64,000 nucleotides of DNA, taken from contig NZ_JACIDH010000012.1 of NCBI RefSeq assembly GCF_014196255.1, forward strand, positions 1 to 64,000, given 5' to 3'. The position numbers were made by a program, and so were the translations under genes. Shown here one piece after another: positions 54,347 to 64,000 of the stretch (position 1 is its first letter; each line of letters opens with the position of its first letter). The notes beneath the pieces were generated by a model, which saw only the letters and a program-made list of their open reading frames with translations, ran no database searches and was not told the origin of the DNA. Source of the stretch: Sphingomonas pseudosanguinis. Lineage in GTDB: Bacteria; Pseudomonadota; Alphaproteobacteria; Sphingomonadales; Sphingomonadaceae.

Positions 54347-55219
54347 CTACCAGGACCGTTGCTGACCACCGACCTCGTAGATATCGGCTTCCATGGAGCA
54401 ATTGTAGCTCTCTGCGATGTTGAACATCTCGGAGAGGAGGCTTTGGATTTCCTCATCAAGGGAAATGCCATCCGGATCGGGGTCATAGGCGACGGTCAGT
54501 TTGTAATCACAATTGCCGTTTTTTACCATGGCGTAGTCGCGTTCCAGCATCGCCTCAATCCGCTCCCGAGCGGGTTTTCTACCTCTTCCACGCTTGTTGA
54601 AGTTCTCGATAATCAGATGCAGGGCGATGCTGGCAGTGGGCGGCTTTTCCGGCAGTTTGGTCTGTGACGGAATAATGTCGAGCGCCCGATAGACGGTCAT
54701 TCGTGAGACCTTCAGGTCGCGGGCAACGCGGGCCTTGCTGGCGCCGGCGGCAAGGCGACGGCGGATTTCATCGTCATCGACGTTCTTCTTCCGGCCTTTG
54801 TAAACGCCTTCGGCGCGCGCCGCTTCGATCCCGGCGCGCTGACGATCCTTGATGAACTTCAGCTCCATATCGGCGACCATGCCGAGTATGGTGATGACCA
54901 TTCGCCCCATGTCGCCCGCCGTCGTCACCTCTGGCTCAAGGATGCGCAGCGAAGCTCCCTTTTCATCAAGCTCATGCACCAGGTTCAGGACATCGCGCGT
55001 GGAGCGGCCGAGCCGGTCGAGCCGCAGCACGACCAGCTCGTCGCCGGTGTGCATAAACTGCATGATCGTTTCCAGTTCCGTGCGCCCGCTCCGCGAGGCC
55101 CCCGATCCGGTCTCGGAACGGATAATTTCGCAACCTGCATTCTTGAGGCGGCCAATCTGGATATCCAGATCCTGGTCCGTGGTGCTGACGCGGGCATATC
55201 CGATACGAGCCAAGTGCAA
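54347..55219 (-). CDS. tnpR: Tn3-family serine resolvase
   Basis: This 290-residue serine recombinase has the catalytic motif IGYARVSTTDQDLDIQIGRL with the nucleophilic serine near residue 12, the LDRLGRSTRDVLNLV arginine motif and a helix-turn-helix (AAGASKARVARDLKVSRMTV). An extra C-terminal region of about 90 residues (from IIENFNKRGRGRKPARERIE) exceeds the usual 185-residue resolvase. It resolves cointegrates formed by TnpA. Confidence 0.9.
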   Translation of the reverse strand: MHLARIGYARVSTTDQDLDIQIGRLKNAGCEIIRSETGSGASRSGRTELETIMQFMHTGDELVVLRLDRLGRSTRDVLNLVHELDEKGASLRILEPEVTTAGDMGRMVITILGMVADMELKFIKDRQRAGIEAARAEGVYKGRKKNVDDDEIRRRLAAGASKARVARDLKVSRMTVYRALDIIPSQTKLPEKPPTASIALHLIIENFNKRGRGRKPARERIEAMLERDYAMVKNGNCDYKLTVAYDPDPDGISLDEEIQSLLSEMFNIAESYNCSMEADIYEVGGQQRSW

Positions 55220-55355
55220 AATCCGTCACATTAGGGTGGCTCTTGCAGTGTATCGTCACATTGAGCGCAAACCCACCCTTTTGTGACAGACGAATGGTGT
55301 CACTCGGCCCTATCACTCTGGGGTGTACCCAAATGTTATAGGCCGATCAGCCGCC
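55220..55355. other. Candidate res site of the Tn3-family transposon
   Basis: The 136-bp gap between tnpR and tnpA contains several related inverted TGTGAC/GTCACA motifs (for example CGTCACATT twice and TTTTGTGACAG) and GTGTACCCAAATGTTATA. This is the position and size expected for the resolvase recombination site and the tnpA/tnpR promoters. Subsite boundaries are not resolved. Confidence 0.6.
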
Positions 55356-58268
55356 TCACGCTGCAAGCCGTCCAAAATCAATCCGGTCGTTCAGGTCGAG
55401 GTCGAAGCGGCCATAAGGGTTCACATGACTGTAGATCAACGGCGTGAGACCACGATAATCTTCCGGCGTCATCCGCCCCGCCCACTTCGGCTCAACCAGT
55501 ACGGTCTGAAGCATGCGGGTGTTCACATACACCAGCGACGCTTGCAGGAGGTGTAGCGCCAGAACGGAGATTTCCTGCTCATGGATGCGGTTGGTGGCGA
55601 TCTCGCCGCCCTTGCCGAAGAACACGAAACCATTAGCGCCGTTCCAGTTCTCAACCACATTCAGCCCTTCGTGGATCTCGCGGCGGAATGCCTCCTGACG
55701 CAAATACCGGCATAGGAAGATTGTTTTGACCGCGCGGCCGAGTTCACTCAGCGCCTTGTAGGTCGGGTGCATCACTTCGGCTCTGGCAAACCGGAGCAGG
55801 ATCGCTTCCGGATCGGCGGTGCGCGATTGCATGGCAGCGGCATATTTGACCATTTCGTCATATTGTTGCTCGATCTCGTCCCAGTCGATCGGGCTGGAGA
55901 GGATCGGCAGTAAATTGGAAAGCCGCGTGCGCATGCCGGCTTGGGGAAGGGCCAGTTTCTGGCGTGCCACTGCTTTCAGCCGCGGGGCAAGCTCAAATCC
56001 AAGGAGTCGGCAGAACGCAAAGCCGACTGCGCTCTGGCCGTGGCTATCGACGTACTGGCGCTGGATTTCCATGTCGGTGCAATGGCGTAGCACGCCTTCG
56101 ATCATGGAGGCGACCTCCGAGGAAGAGCACCGCTTGAGCTGGGAATAAACGCAGGTCGCGCGCTTCTCCACATGCCAGTAGATCATGACGCCACGGCCGC
56201 CATAGCGGGCGTGCCATTCCGTCATCAGGTTGCGGTCCCACGCGCCGAACTTCGTTGAATCGGACGCGCATGCCGTGCCCGCATCTCCCCATACTGCGGC
56301 ATTGCGGATTGCCAGTGTCGCGTTTGCTACCCGCGCGCACGCCTCCCTCAGCGCTGGCGCGTGGATGAAACGGCGATGGACATGCAGCAATTCCTCGTAA
56401 CTGACATCGGGTGTTGCGCCAGCGACCCGCTTGAGCCCGGCGTTCGTGCCCAAGCCATAGAGACACAGCAAAAGACGCTGAGCCAAGGCTGCTTTCGACA
56501 GGGTAACCCGCGAGGCCGACGTTTCGAAAGCATCCATCAATCCCGTGTCCAGAGCAGCCTCTTTCAACACGTCCAGCAGTCCGGTCATCGGCCAGCGCTG
56601 ACCGATCTCGCTTTTGATCGAAGCGAGACCCTTCGGTTCGGGCAAGGGCTTGAACGGTGTAATCGATATCCGGTTGTCGCCGCGCCACAGGAGCCGGACC
56701 TTGTCGTTTTGTGGAATATTGGCATTGAGGAGCAACAGTTCCCGTTCAAGCTCCTCCCGGATCGAGGCGCAAAACGCCTGCGCATCTGGCGTCAGGCTGA
56801 GGCCGGAATAGTACGCATCTCGCCTGATCTCGAAGTCCTTGGGAAGATCGTCATCGGGATTGCGATAGCGATCCGCCCCGACCACCCAGATTTCTTTGGA
56901 GCGGATGCGGTCGCGCAGTTGCGTCAGGACGCAAAGCTCATAGCTGATCCGGTTTACCCGCCCATCGTCATCAATGACGGAACTGCGCCATCGCGCTGGA
57001 ATCACCTCATCGATCGGAACATCCTGCAATGGCACGAAGCGGCATCCGCCATCCACCTTGCTCCTGATCCAGTCGAGGGCCGCCAGGACCGGCCGCCACA
57101 CCGCGTTGTTCGACCGGAACTCAAGTACGGAAAGCAGGCTTGGCAGCATGCGCCGGTAATGATTGGCCCAGGAACCACGCATCACCTTGTAGATGCGCCG
57201 GTCCAGAGCGCCCTTCGCATGGCTCTCCTTGACGATCGCCGCCAGCTTGGCCTTACCGGCGATCGGGAAAATGACATCGCAGATGCGCCCCGATGGTTCA
57301 TTGATCGAGGCGCTGGCGATCTCGACCAGCAGGCGCTCCTTTCCATAGACCCGCTCGATGTCTTTCGCGATATCGCCCACCACCTTGCGTTTCGAGCGCG
57401 TTCCGATCTTGTGAACGGTTTCGATCAGCAGGTCGATCATCGCGTCAGTGAGTTGCGCCTCCCGCGACATTAGATAAATCGCATAAAGGCCGAGCTGTCG
57501 CGCCGGCGCATGCCGGCGCATCTCCGAGGCCTTTTCACCGGCAACGCGGCGAACAATCTGATCGACCCATGGCTTGCCCGTAGCCGTCAGGAGATCATGG
57601 GGAAGATCAAGTCTCTGGATAAAGGCGAGTTTCTCGGTCACGTCGAGAATGTTGTCGAGCGTTGCCTGTCCGGCGTCACCCTTCATCCTGTTGAATCCGG
57701 TCGAGCTGTCCGGATCGGCAAGCGAGGCTTCCAATAACGCCACCGCATCTGACGAAAGCCGATCACTGGTTCCGATCAGCCAGGTGTCCAGATAATCTTG
57801 CCGTTGTGAGCGAACGACACGTTCAAGCTCCTTGCGCGACGGCCCATAAATACGCCGGTCCCGGCACCACAGGAAAACATGCTCAAGCATGGCATTGATC
57901 GACTGGCCGCCCGGGCACAGCTCGCCAGCAATCCATTCCGTCAATTGCGCGCGATCCACCCGCTTCATGCGGTGATATCCAAGATGGATCAGGATCTCCG
58001 CACAATGCCGTCGTGCTGTCCGACTGGAAAAGTCATAACCGGCTATCTCGCCAGCCTCGACACCGAGTTGCTCGGCCAGATACGAGAGGCCATCGGTAGG
58101 GATTGAGCCGGGATCGATCGCGAAAAACCCCAGGGAAGCGAAGAATTTCAGCTGCGCGGCGAGGCCAAGGCGCGTCAGGGCCGGCTTCGAATTTACAAAA
58201 TCAATATCGGCAAAGCTCAGGCTCCATCGTCCGATCAAATCCCCGCCCGGAATACTCCGATCCATCAA
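55356..58268 (-). CDS. tnpA: Tn3-family transposase
   Basis: This 970-residue DDE transposase has full family length. It has the N-terminal DUF4158 region and a catalytic core with Asp in [16 protein letters not shown], Asp in [20 protein letters not shown] and Glu in [17 protein letters not shown]. It binds the 38-bp ends and catalyses replicative transposition. No frame damage is visible. It starts about 120 bp inside the right inverted repeat. Confidence 0.95.
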   Translation of the reverse strand: MMDRSIPGGDLIGRWSLSFADIDFVNSKPALTRLGLAAQLKFFASLGFFAIDPGSIPTDGLSYLAEQLGVEAGEIAGYDFSSRTARRHCAEILIHLGYHRMKRVDRAQLTEWIAGELCPGGQSINAMLEHVFLWCRDRRIYGPSRKELERVVRSQRQDYLDTWLIGTSDRLSSDAVALLEASLADPDSSTGFNRMKGDAGQATLDNILDVTEKLAFIQRLDLPHDLLTATGKPWVDQIVRRVAGEKASEMRRHAPARQLGLYAIYLMSREAQLTDAMIDLLIETVHKIGTRSKRKVVGDIAKDIERVYGKERLLVEIASASINEPSGRICDVIFPIAGKAKLAAIVKESHAKGALDRRIYKVMRGSWANHYRRMLPSLLSVLEFRSNNAVWRPVLAALDWIRSKVDGGCRFVPLQDVPIDEVIPARWRSSVIDDDGRVNRISYELCVLTQLRDRIRSKEIWVVGADRYRNPDDDLPKDFEIRRDAYYSGLSLTPDAQAFCASIREELERELLLLNANIPQNDKVRLLWRGDNRISITPFKPLPEPKGLASIKSEIGQRWPMTGLLDVLKEAALDTGLMDAFETSASRVTLSKAALAQRLLLCLYGLGTNAGLKRVAGATPDVSYEELLHVHRRFIHAPALREACARVANATLAIRNAAVWGDAGTACASDSTKFGAWDRNLMTEWHARYGGRGVMIYWHVEKRATCVYSQLKRCSSSEVASMIEGVLRHCTDMEIQRQYVDSHGQSAVGFAFCRLLGFELAPRLKAVARQKLALPQAGMRTRLSNLLPILSSPIDWDEIEQQYDEMVKYAAAMQSRTADPEAILLRFARAEVMHPTYKALSELGRAVKTIFLCRYLRQEAFRREIHEGLNVVENWNGANGFVFFGKGGEIATNRIHEQEISVLALHLLQASLVYVNTRMLQTVLVEPKWAGRMTPEDYRGLTPLIYSHVNPYGRFDLDLNDRIDFGRLAA

Positions 58269-58276
58269 CCCACTCC

Positions 58277-59014
58277 CTATGATGGAGCGAACTGTCCTCT
58301 TCTATGATTTCCATCGTCAATACCGAATGCCACGTTCCCAAAACGTTCTCCGACTTGGCCAAAATCGCAGCTTGGGGCCGACTGGGCCAGGTAGGTGCAG
58401 GCCGGCGGAACGCGAAATGGGCCAATGTCGGTGAGCCGTGCTCCATCGTCACCGGCGACCTTGGGACATGGGCGGCCGATCGTGCCGCACACCATGTCCC
58501 AGACGATCAGGCCATCAACACGCTGGTTGCGGGAGATCATCTCAACGCTCAAGCGCGTGTGGATCCCCGACCAAGCATTGCGACGTGGATCGGCGCCGAG
58601 GTTGGTGCAGATGCTCCAAATCACAAACTCGTCGGCATCGGCCGGCCGCTCGAATATGTTGGTGTTGTTGCCGTCTAAGCAACCCTTGAGGTCGATGACG
58701 GCAGTGCGACCTGATGGAAGCCGGACCCGATAGTCGTTGCGGCTGGAATCGTCGGTGAGATCCCACCCGGCGATAAAGCCTTCGTCCTCCATGTGGTTGA
58801 GGACGTGCTGGACGAACTCGCGCTTGGTGCGCATCGTCGCGGAGAATTGCCCTCTCACCCGCTCGACGGCACCACGGAACAGGCCCGAATTGTAGAAGTC
58901 ACGTTCGTCCAGGCCATGATCACCGAGCCGGTGCGCCTCGGTTTTCAGAACCTCGGCGAACCGCTCGATTTGCGCGCGCAGATCGCTGTTCTGCTCGCAC
59001 GGTATGACGCTCAT
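58277..59014 (-). pseudogene. Restriction-endonuclease-like protein, C-terminus replaced by transposon sequence
   Basis: This 245-residue protein has a PD-(D/E)xK-like nuclease core (NDYRVRLPSGRTAVIDLKG, Asp94 and Asp108-x-Lys110), followed by conserved FERPADADEFVIWSICTN. It is coupled to the methyltransferase gene (ATGA overlap), consistent with a type II restriction pair. From about residue 210 (AQSAPSCDFGQ) the sequence is the Tn3 inverted repeat read through, so the native C-terminus is lost. It was probably an active endonuclease once and its activity is now uncertain. Confidence 0.75.
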
Positions 59015-60156
59015 GCAGCAGCCCGTTCGGCAGCCTCCGCCATGCCCAACAGGGGCTCTAGGATATGGTGGGCGAGGTGCCGAACAACCGGCACCGCCAC
59101 CCCGTCGCCGGTCAGGTGGTATGCTTCATTGTAGTTGCGCGGCAGCTTGTAGTCATCGTCTAGACCCATGAGACGCGCTGTCTCGCGCGCGGAGATCAGT
59201 CGCGACCGCACTTTCGCGCCATCAATGACGACGATCACTTGGCGGCTGGAGCCGCCGGCGGGCGTGCGTAGGCAGCCAGATACGTCGTCGAAACGAACTT
59301 CGGCGCGTTGCACCTTTTTGCCTCCCTCAACTCGCGTGCGCTTGTAGACGCCTCCGACCATGCGGCGCCCTGCCCGCTTGGCGGCGTTCACCTTGGCGAG
59401 GTTGATGGGCGACATCATGCCGAGGAGCTGCTGCGTTTCCGCAGACGTGTGCCAAGACACGCTCGACGGGTTCTCCTCGATCATGCTGGCGAACGTCGTG
59501 TTGCGTCGGTTGGGCGTCGGCATGTTCCACCACAACATGCCCTGTCGCAGCTCGGCCGGCAGCCGCTCGACTGCGCTTTGCAGGCCCCGCGTATGGAACG
59601 GCTCAATCGGCCCAGGCGCGAGTAGCGTCGAGTCGACTGTCACGTCGGCATGGACACCGATCACGAATAGACGAGGACGGGAGTGCGGAAGGAAGAGATC
59701 CGCGTTGATGACCAAGGCGCCGCAGCGGTAGCCCGCGTCCGCGAAGGTCTGGCAGATCGCCTCGAAATCCTTGCCCTCATGCGAGGTCAGTGTGCCGCAG
59801 ACGTTCTCGAGCGCAATCAGCTTGGGTGCCCTTCCGTCCGCGATGAGGCCACGGATCACGTCCCAGAACGGGTAGAAGGTGCCCGAGCGCTCTCCGCGCA
59901 GCCCCGCCCCGCCCCCCGCCAGTGACAGGTCTTGGCAGGGGAATGAACCCCATACGAGATCGGCCACGCCGGGCAGCTTGGCGGCGGTGATTTGCTTCAC
60001 GTCACCGACCGTCAGCTCGCCGCCCATGCCCCAATTTGCTTGGTAGGTGAGCCCCTTCTTATGGTCGAAGTCGTTGGCGAACAGGCAGGTCCAACCCGCC
60101 CCCAGGCCAGCGCGCGCCATGCCTCCGCCAGCGAAGAACTCGTAGAACTTAGCCAT
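59011..60156 (-). CDS. DNA (cytosine-5) methyltransferase
   Basis: This 381-residue C5-methyltransferase has motif I FYEFFAGGGMARAGL, the catalytic GSFPCQDLSLAG (motif IV), IALENVCG (motif VI, ENV), HSRPRLFVIG (motif VIII) and the C-terminal motif X region. The target-recognition region (about 190-300) is unusual and no specificity can be read. It lies between the RHH regulator and the endonuclease-like gene with overlaps on both sides. It is intact and may persist as an orphan protective methylase. Confidence 0.9.
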   Translation of the reverse strand: MAKFYEFFAGGGMARAGLGAGWTCLFANDFDHKKGLTYQANWGMGGELTVGDVKQITAAKLPGVADLVWGSFPCQDLSLAGGGAGLRGERSGTFYPFWDVIRGLIADGRAPKLIALENVCGTLTSHEGKDFEAICQTFADAGYRCGALVINADLFLPHSRPRLFVIGVHADVTVDSTLLAPGPIEPFHTRGLQSAVERLPAELRQGMLWWNMPTPNRRNTTFASMIEENPSSVSWHTSAETQQLLGMMSPINLAKVNAAKRAGRRMVGGVYKRTRVEGGKKVQRAEVRFDDVSGCLRTPAGGSSRQVIVVIDGAKVRSRLISARETARLMGLDDDYKLPRNYNEAYHLTGDGVAVPVVRHLAHHILEPLLGMAEAAERAAA

Positions 60157-60364
60157 TAGCGACCCGCCCTTCCCCGTGGCGATCGTTGGCGCTCGTCTCG
60201 CGCGCCAGCTTCTCCGCGACGGCTTCGGTGATCCAGGTGTTGCGCGAGACGTTGCCGAGGCGATCGGCGCGCGCCGCGTCGATCAGAGCGAACGTCTCGG
60301 CCGATAGGCGGAGGTTGATGCGATCGAGATCGCGCACAGTGGCGGGCTTGGAAGACGTAGTCAT
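60149..60364 (-). CDS. Small ribbon-helix-helix regulator of the methyltransferase operon
   Basis: This protein of about 71 residues has one ribbon-helix-helix domain (INLRLSAETFALIDAARADR, then GNVSRNTWITEAVAEKLARE). It overlaps the start of the methyltransferase gene by 8 bp. Small DNA-binding proteins in this position control restriction-modification expression, in the manner of C proteins, or act as plasmid antitoxins. The start is MTTSSKPATV. Confidence 0.75.
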   Translation of the reverse strand: MTTSSKPATVRDLDRINLRLSAETFALIDAARADRLGNVSRNTWITEAVAEKLARETSANDRHGEGRVANG

Positions 60365-60491
60365 GGCGCCATTGTGGCGCCACATTTTGACCTTGTCCAG
60401 TATGTTCTACATGTGTTCCTAATTTGCAAGGCCGATCGGGCTCGCGCCTATTCCCCTGCCGAGCTATATGTCACTGAAACGTGGAGCGTGC

Positions 60492-61244
60492 ATGGACGGT
60501 CGGAATCCAGACGAGATCAACTTCCCTCCGTTTGAAACGGAGGATTTGCGTAAGAATCTCGCACGTTATCTTGATAGTGCCTTCACCGCCGAAGGAGCTG
60601 CCGCTGCGTCGAAAGTCGGCAACTTCAAGTGGGGCGTATACGCCTTCTTCGATTATGACGGGGAACCGATCTACGTCGGGCAAACTAACGAGCAGCTTCG
60701 CACTCGCATCCGGCGCCATCTGACCAATCAACGCACCGATGCCGTTGCTATGTCTGTGCTTGACCCTTTCGAGGTGTACGAGATCGAGGTTTGGCCGCTT
60801 CCGGCCCTACAAGAGGTGTCGAAGCCGAGAAGCAAGACGGACGCGCGTTGGGCGGCATGGGAGTCGGCCGTCGATCAACTCAATGCACTGGAGCGTAAGG
60901 TTTACGATCAGGCGATCGAAAAGAGCCGATTCAAAGCTATCCTGAACGAGAAAGACCCACCGCTGGCGAAGGTCGAGATCGAGGCACCGCCATCGTTCAG
61001 GGGACGCATCGTTTCTGATGAGGTGTTCGCGATCCGCTCGCACCCTGATTTTAGGATTGCCCGACGTGCGCTCATCATCGCCAGACTTGCCCAGGTCATC
61101 GCCGAGCGAAAGGTTCAAGGTGGATTGCGGCGGGTCATGCTGATCCAGGCAAAGCGCCTGCAATGGCTTGCCGATCGACGATATCAGGCCCTGGGGGGCG
61201 CAGAATCCGTGGAGCGGGAAGATGGCGCCGACACCGACGAGTAG
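60492..61244 (+). CDS. GIY-YIG nuclease family protein
   Basis: This protein of about 250 residues has a GIY-YIG nuclease core near residues 45-85 (WGVYAFFDYDGEPIYVGQTN, then EQLRTRIRRHL) with the expected Arg. A helical C-terminal region (about 130-250) is unassigned. The ATG at 60492 has GTGGAG upstream; an in-frame ATG at 60468 has none. It is divergent from the methyltransferase operon and convergent with the Z1 gene, so it appears to belong to the same defence island. Confidence 0.8.
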   Translation: MDGRNPDEINFPPFETEDLRKNLARYLDSAFTAEGAAAASKVGNFKWGVYAFFDYDGEPIYVGQTNEQLRTRIRRHLTNQRTDAVAMSVLDPFEVYEIEVWPLPALQEVSKPRSKTDARWAAWESAVDQLNALERKVYDQAIEKSRFKAILNEKDPPLAKVEIEAPPSFRGRIVSDEVFAIRSHPDFRIARRALIIARLAQVIAERKVQGGLRRVMLIQAKRLQWLADRRYQALGGAESVEREDGADTDE

Positions 61245-61288
61245 CTCATCGCGGGTGCCTGCGTGTCGGCGCTCCCCCTCGCCTGCTT

Positions 61289-62848
61289 CTAAGCCGCAAC
61301 CTTTGTTGCGAAGATGCAGGGCTCCACATCGGCAGGGGCTGCCAGGATAGGCCACCAGAACTTATGGCCGCTCCAGCCCTGCTCCTTAGTGCCTTCCTGT
61401 TGTAGCAGCACCAGCGCCGGTTTCGAGCGTCCAGGGTCCATCACGGTTGATCGAAGCGCGGTGCCCAAGATCGAGCGGCCGGACTTGTCACCGGAACCCC
61501 CTTTGGTCAGCCGACGCCCTGTTTCTGCTAGCACGACCAGGTTGCCGTCGCCGCCGTCGCGAACGTCGGAATAATAGTCGATCAGGCCGCGCATGGCGTC
61601 CCACTCGAACTCCGTGTCGTCAAACTCCATCGTCTCCTCGATGGCGTCGATAATCTCGATCGCGCGGGCGCGGTCCAGCTCGGCGAAACCGGCGGCGTTG
61701 ATCCATCGAGGATCAATTAGCGCATCGATCTTGGCCTGGGCCGCGGCCATTGCCCGACCGCGGATCGTCTGGAACCCAGTGGGCAAAACCATGCCGTTCG
61801 GTCGGACCGGCACCACCGAGCTGAGCATCACCTTATTGGGCGCGCACGGGCGCACCCGCTGCAAGGGGTCGGTCTGAATGAACACGACGCCGCGGTCGTG
61901 GGCGCCCGTCTCGAAAGCTTCCCGTAGCGCGTTCTCAAAGCCGTTGATCGTGAACAGCCGATCATACACCCCTTGCGACGTGTAGAACCTCGTCACCGCC
62001 AGATCGGGCCGTGACCGGTTGCCATACATGCGTGAGTGCTGAAGCACGGTATCAGCCTGCATCGTTCGGGGGTTTCGGCCGTAGTAGAAGGCGATCAGGT
62101 TCGGGATGGTGATGCCTCGGTCGAGGATATTGCCGCCGACATAGATATTAAACGGCGTGCGCAGCTTCAGCTCGGCTTGCGTGTCAAGCAGCGCCATCAC
62201 ATCCTTGTCGGAGTTCACCGTCTCCCGCACCACGTCATCGCTTTGCAGCGCATCAATAAAAAGTTCGAACGCCTCTTGGCGCGAGGGCATACGACCCTTG
62301 TCGGCGCTGACCGACGTATCGAGGTCATCATAAGCCGCATCGAACAGTGGCCGCAGCGTCTCCGGATCGTTTTCCGCGTGATCCAAGATCGCTTCGCTAA
62401 TCCATTCGATCACCTGATCCTGCCAAGCGTGCGCCGCCTTCTGCGTATCGTTGTGGATTATCATCGCGTACTTGCGCTTGCGCTCGCCGGCCTCGTGCTG
62501 CTGCCAGCGCCGCACGCACGCGGCCAGGACGAAAGTGATGATGGCGCGCCGAAGACCGACGGTGTTGGGACTGTCCAACACCGAGTTCGGATGAATGCGT
62601 CGCTTGTCGGGGCGGCGAAGCGCATCCTGCTCCAAGTCGCTGACCGTTACGATGAGGTGGTGACGCGGATCGTCGGTATCGTGGCCACCAAAATAATCGT
62701 CGCCTCCGACGTAACCGCCGTGGATCGGCAGCAGTTCGGTAAACGCCGGCTTTTTGGGTTTGAACACGAAGTTGCCGCCGGCGTTGGCTGCCTCATAGCC
62801 CTCCGGCTGGAGGTAGAGCGAGTAAGGCGTCGCGGTCACCTGGAGGGG
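61289..62848 (-). pseudogene. Z1-domain protein, N-terminus removed by an IS256-family element
   Basis: About 520 codons remain of a Z1-domain ATPase-like protein. The frame enters at LQVTATPYSLYLQPEGYEA, which corresponds to helicase motif III. It continues through TPFNIYVGGNILDRGITIPN and LQHSRMYGNRSRPDLAVTRF (motifs V-VI). The Walker A half is missing and sequence upstream of about 62848 belongs to an IS256-family element. Z1 proteins occur with cytosine methyltransferases in restriction-like systems, which matches the neighbourhood. Confidence 0.8.
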
Positions 62849-64000
62849 AGTGTCAGGAATTTCGTGTGCGGGCGGGCATAATGGGAAAGAAGGAGCCCCG
62901 AAATGTCCCGACGCAAAGAGCCTGCGATACCGAACGATCTGCTGGATCAGCTGCTGGCTGGCGCTGATGCTGGTACCGCGCTGGCGCAGGGCGGCCTGCT
63001 GGATGCGCTGAAGAAGGCGCTGACGGAGCGCGCTTTGAACGCGGAGATGGATTATCATCTGGCCGGAGACGACGGCACCGGCAACTCGCGCACGGCTACG
63101 GCCGGAAGACGATCACGACCGATACCGGCAAGCTGGCGATCGACGTACCACGTGACCGGCAGAGCAGTTTCGACCCGCAGCTGATCGCCAAATACCAGCG
63201 GCGCTTTCCGGGCTTCGACGAGAAGATCGTGTCGATGTACGCGCGCGGCATGAGTACCCGCGAGATCACAGGACACCTGCACGATCTGTACGGCATCGAC
63301 GTATCGCCGGACCTGATCTCGAGCGTGACCGACGCGGTGCTCGACGAGGTGGCGATCTGGCAGCAGCGGCCGCTCGACCCGGTCTACCCGCTCGTATTTT
63401 TCGACGCCTTGCGGGTGAAGATCCGTGACGAAGGCATGGTGCGCAACAAGGCGATCCACATCGCGCTCGGCGTCCGCGCCGACGGCGCCAAGGAGGTGCT
63501 GGGCCTGTGGCTGGAGCAGAACGAAGGGGCCAAATTCTGGCTCAGGGTCATGAACGAGCTGAGGAACCGCGGCACCGAGGACATCCTGCTCGCCGTGGTC
63601 GATGGCCTGAAGGGCTTTCCGGAAGCGATCACGGCCGTGTTCCCCGACGCCGTGGTTCAGACATGCATCGTCCATCTGCTGCGCAATTCCATGGACTTTG
63701 TGTCCTGGAAGGACCGCAAGGGCCTGGCGACTGCGTTGAAGGAGATCTACCGCGCGCCCAGTGCCGAGGCGGCCGAGCAGGCCCTGACTGCGTTCGAGGC
63801 GGGTCCTTGGGGAACCCGCTATCCCGCCATTGCCCAGAGCTGGCGGCGCGCCTGGGCCGAGGTCATCCCGTTCTTCGCCTTTCCCGACGAGGTTCGGCGG
63901 ATCATCTACACCACCAACGCCATCGAGGCGCTGAACTCGAAACTGCGCCGGGCCGTCCGTGCACGCGGCCATTTCCCCAGCGACGAGGCCGCCACCAAGC
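62848..64000 (+). mobile_element. IS256-family element (continues beyond the window)
   Basis: The left end lies near 62848 (GAGTGTCAGGAATTTCGTG region), where the Z1 reading frame stops matching its family. The transposase gene begins at 62903 and runs off the right edge. The exact terminal base and target duplication cannot be fixed without the other end. Confidence 0.8.
62903..64000 (+). pseudogene. IS256-family (mutator) transposase, frameshifted and partial
   Basis: The first frame encodes MSRRKEPAIPNDLLDQLLAG to HLAGDDGTGNSR and then goes wrong at about 63091. The expected NSRNGYGRK lacks one A. The second frame resumes immediately (GYGRKTITTDTGKLAIDVPR) and continues through the catalytic Asp in FFDALRVKIRDE, Asp in AVVDGLKGFPEA and Glu in TTNAIEALNSKLRRA to the window end. 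A one-base deletion or sequencing error explains it. Confidence 0.85.

Larger units (their letters stand above)
54280..58388 (-). mobile_element. Tn3-family transposon
   Basis: Inverted repeats of at least 38 bp bound the element. The left end (54280 onward) and the reverse complement of the right end (up to 58388) both begin GGCCCAGTCGGCCC, differ at one base, then share AAGCTGCGATTTTGGCCA. It contains only resolvase and tnpA with a res-like gap, about 4.1 kb. The flanking 5-mers differ (GATTA and AGGTA), so no target duplication remains. Each flank is a different truncated gene. Confidence 0.9.

Noticed and set aside
54280..58388. Passenger resistance or accessory genes in the Tn3-family transposon
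   Set aside because: Only tnpR, a res-like gap and tnpA fit between the inverted repeats. The defence genes lie outside the right repeat.
1..64000. CRISPR arrays, rRNA and tRNA genes
   Set aside because: I saw no regularly spaced repeat arrays with unique spacers and no tRNA T-loop or rRNA signatures. The iterons and dif-like sites are too few and irregular to be CRISPR.

Overview
This is a GC-rich window whose gene content points to an alphaproteobacterium of the Sphingomonas group. The basis is a RepA-type initiator with iterons, small ParA/RHH partition genes, TonB receptors and a Wza/BY-kinase exopolysaccharide (EPS) layout. The taxon is inferred from gene style, because there is no rRNA or tRNA here. 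The iteron/RepA/ParA block makes a plasmid or chromid the likeliest replicon.

Layout. 0-5.9 kb: an IS3-family remnant, an orphan MbcA/ParS-type antitoxin, an AraC regulator convergent with an MFS transporter, a degenerate SRAP-family protein and an ABC1/UbiB-like kinase. 5.9-14.4 kb: the plasmid backbone. It holds a TPR gene split by a stop codon, merR, manC, a glutaredoxin-MauE fusion behind a mer-like operator, a tyrosine recombinase, repA between iterons, a winged-helix plasmid gene and parA-rhh. A 22-bp site with dif-like architecture (8-bp inverted arms around a 6-bp spacer) recurs at gene boundaries through this block. 14.4-39.4 kb: an EPS locus with rmlCBDA, a 2OG-Fe(II) oxygenase, a priming phosphoglycosyltransferase, an amino-sugar module (GNAT, two DegT-type proteins, CapE-like dehydratase), four glycosyltransferases, a beta-helix exported protein, a Wzx flippase, two polymerase/ligase-type membrane proteins, Wza and a Wzc-type BY-kinase. 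GDP-mannose and dTDP-rhamnose would feed the glycosyltransferases, Wzx and Wzy would flip and polymerise the repeat, and Wza/Wzc would export it. Long G tracts lie in the flippase, in one DegT gene and just upstream of the beta-helix gene.

39.7-42.6 kb is an IS3-family element with a TTGG target duplication, itself interrupted by an IS110/IS1111-type element with a structured non-coding end. 42.7-49.0 kb holds a GH43 glycosidase, an unassigned two-gene operon, a GT39-like membrane protein and a GT4 glycosyltransferase. 49.0-52.7 kb is an orphan type VI secretion cargo operon: a PAAR-lipase effector, two paralogous ankyrin-like lipoproteins, and a DUF1795/Eag-type gene cleanly interrupted by an IS630 element.

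52.9-64 kb is mobile and defence DNA. A TonB receptor is cut off by a 4.1-kb Tn3-family transposon. The other transposon end has cut off and extended a restriction-endonuclease-like gene. Next come a 5-methylcytosine methyltransferase, an RHH regulator, a GIY-YIG nuclease and a Z1-domain gene that has lost its N-terminus to a frameshifted IS256-family element running off the window. This restriction/defence island is damaged on both sides.
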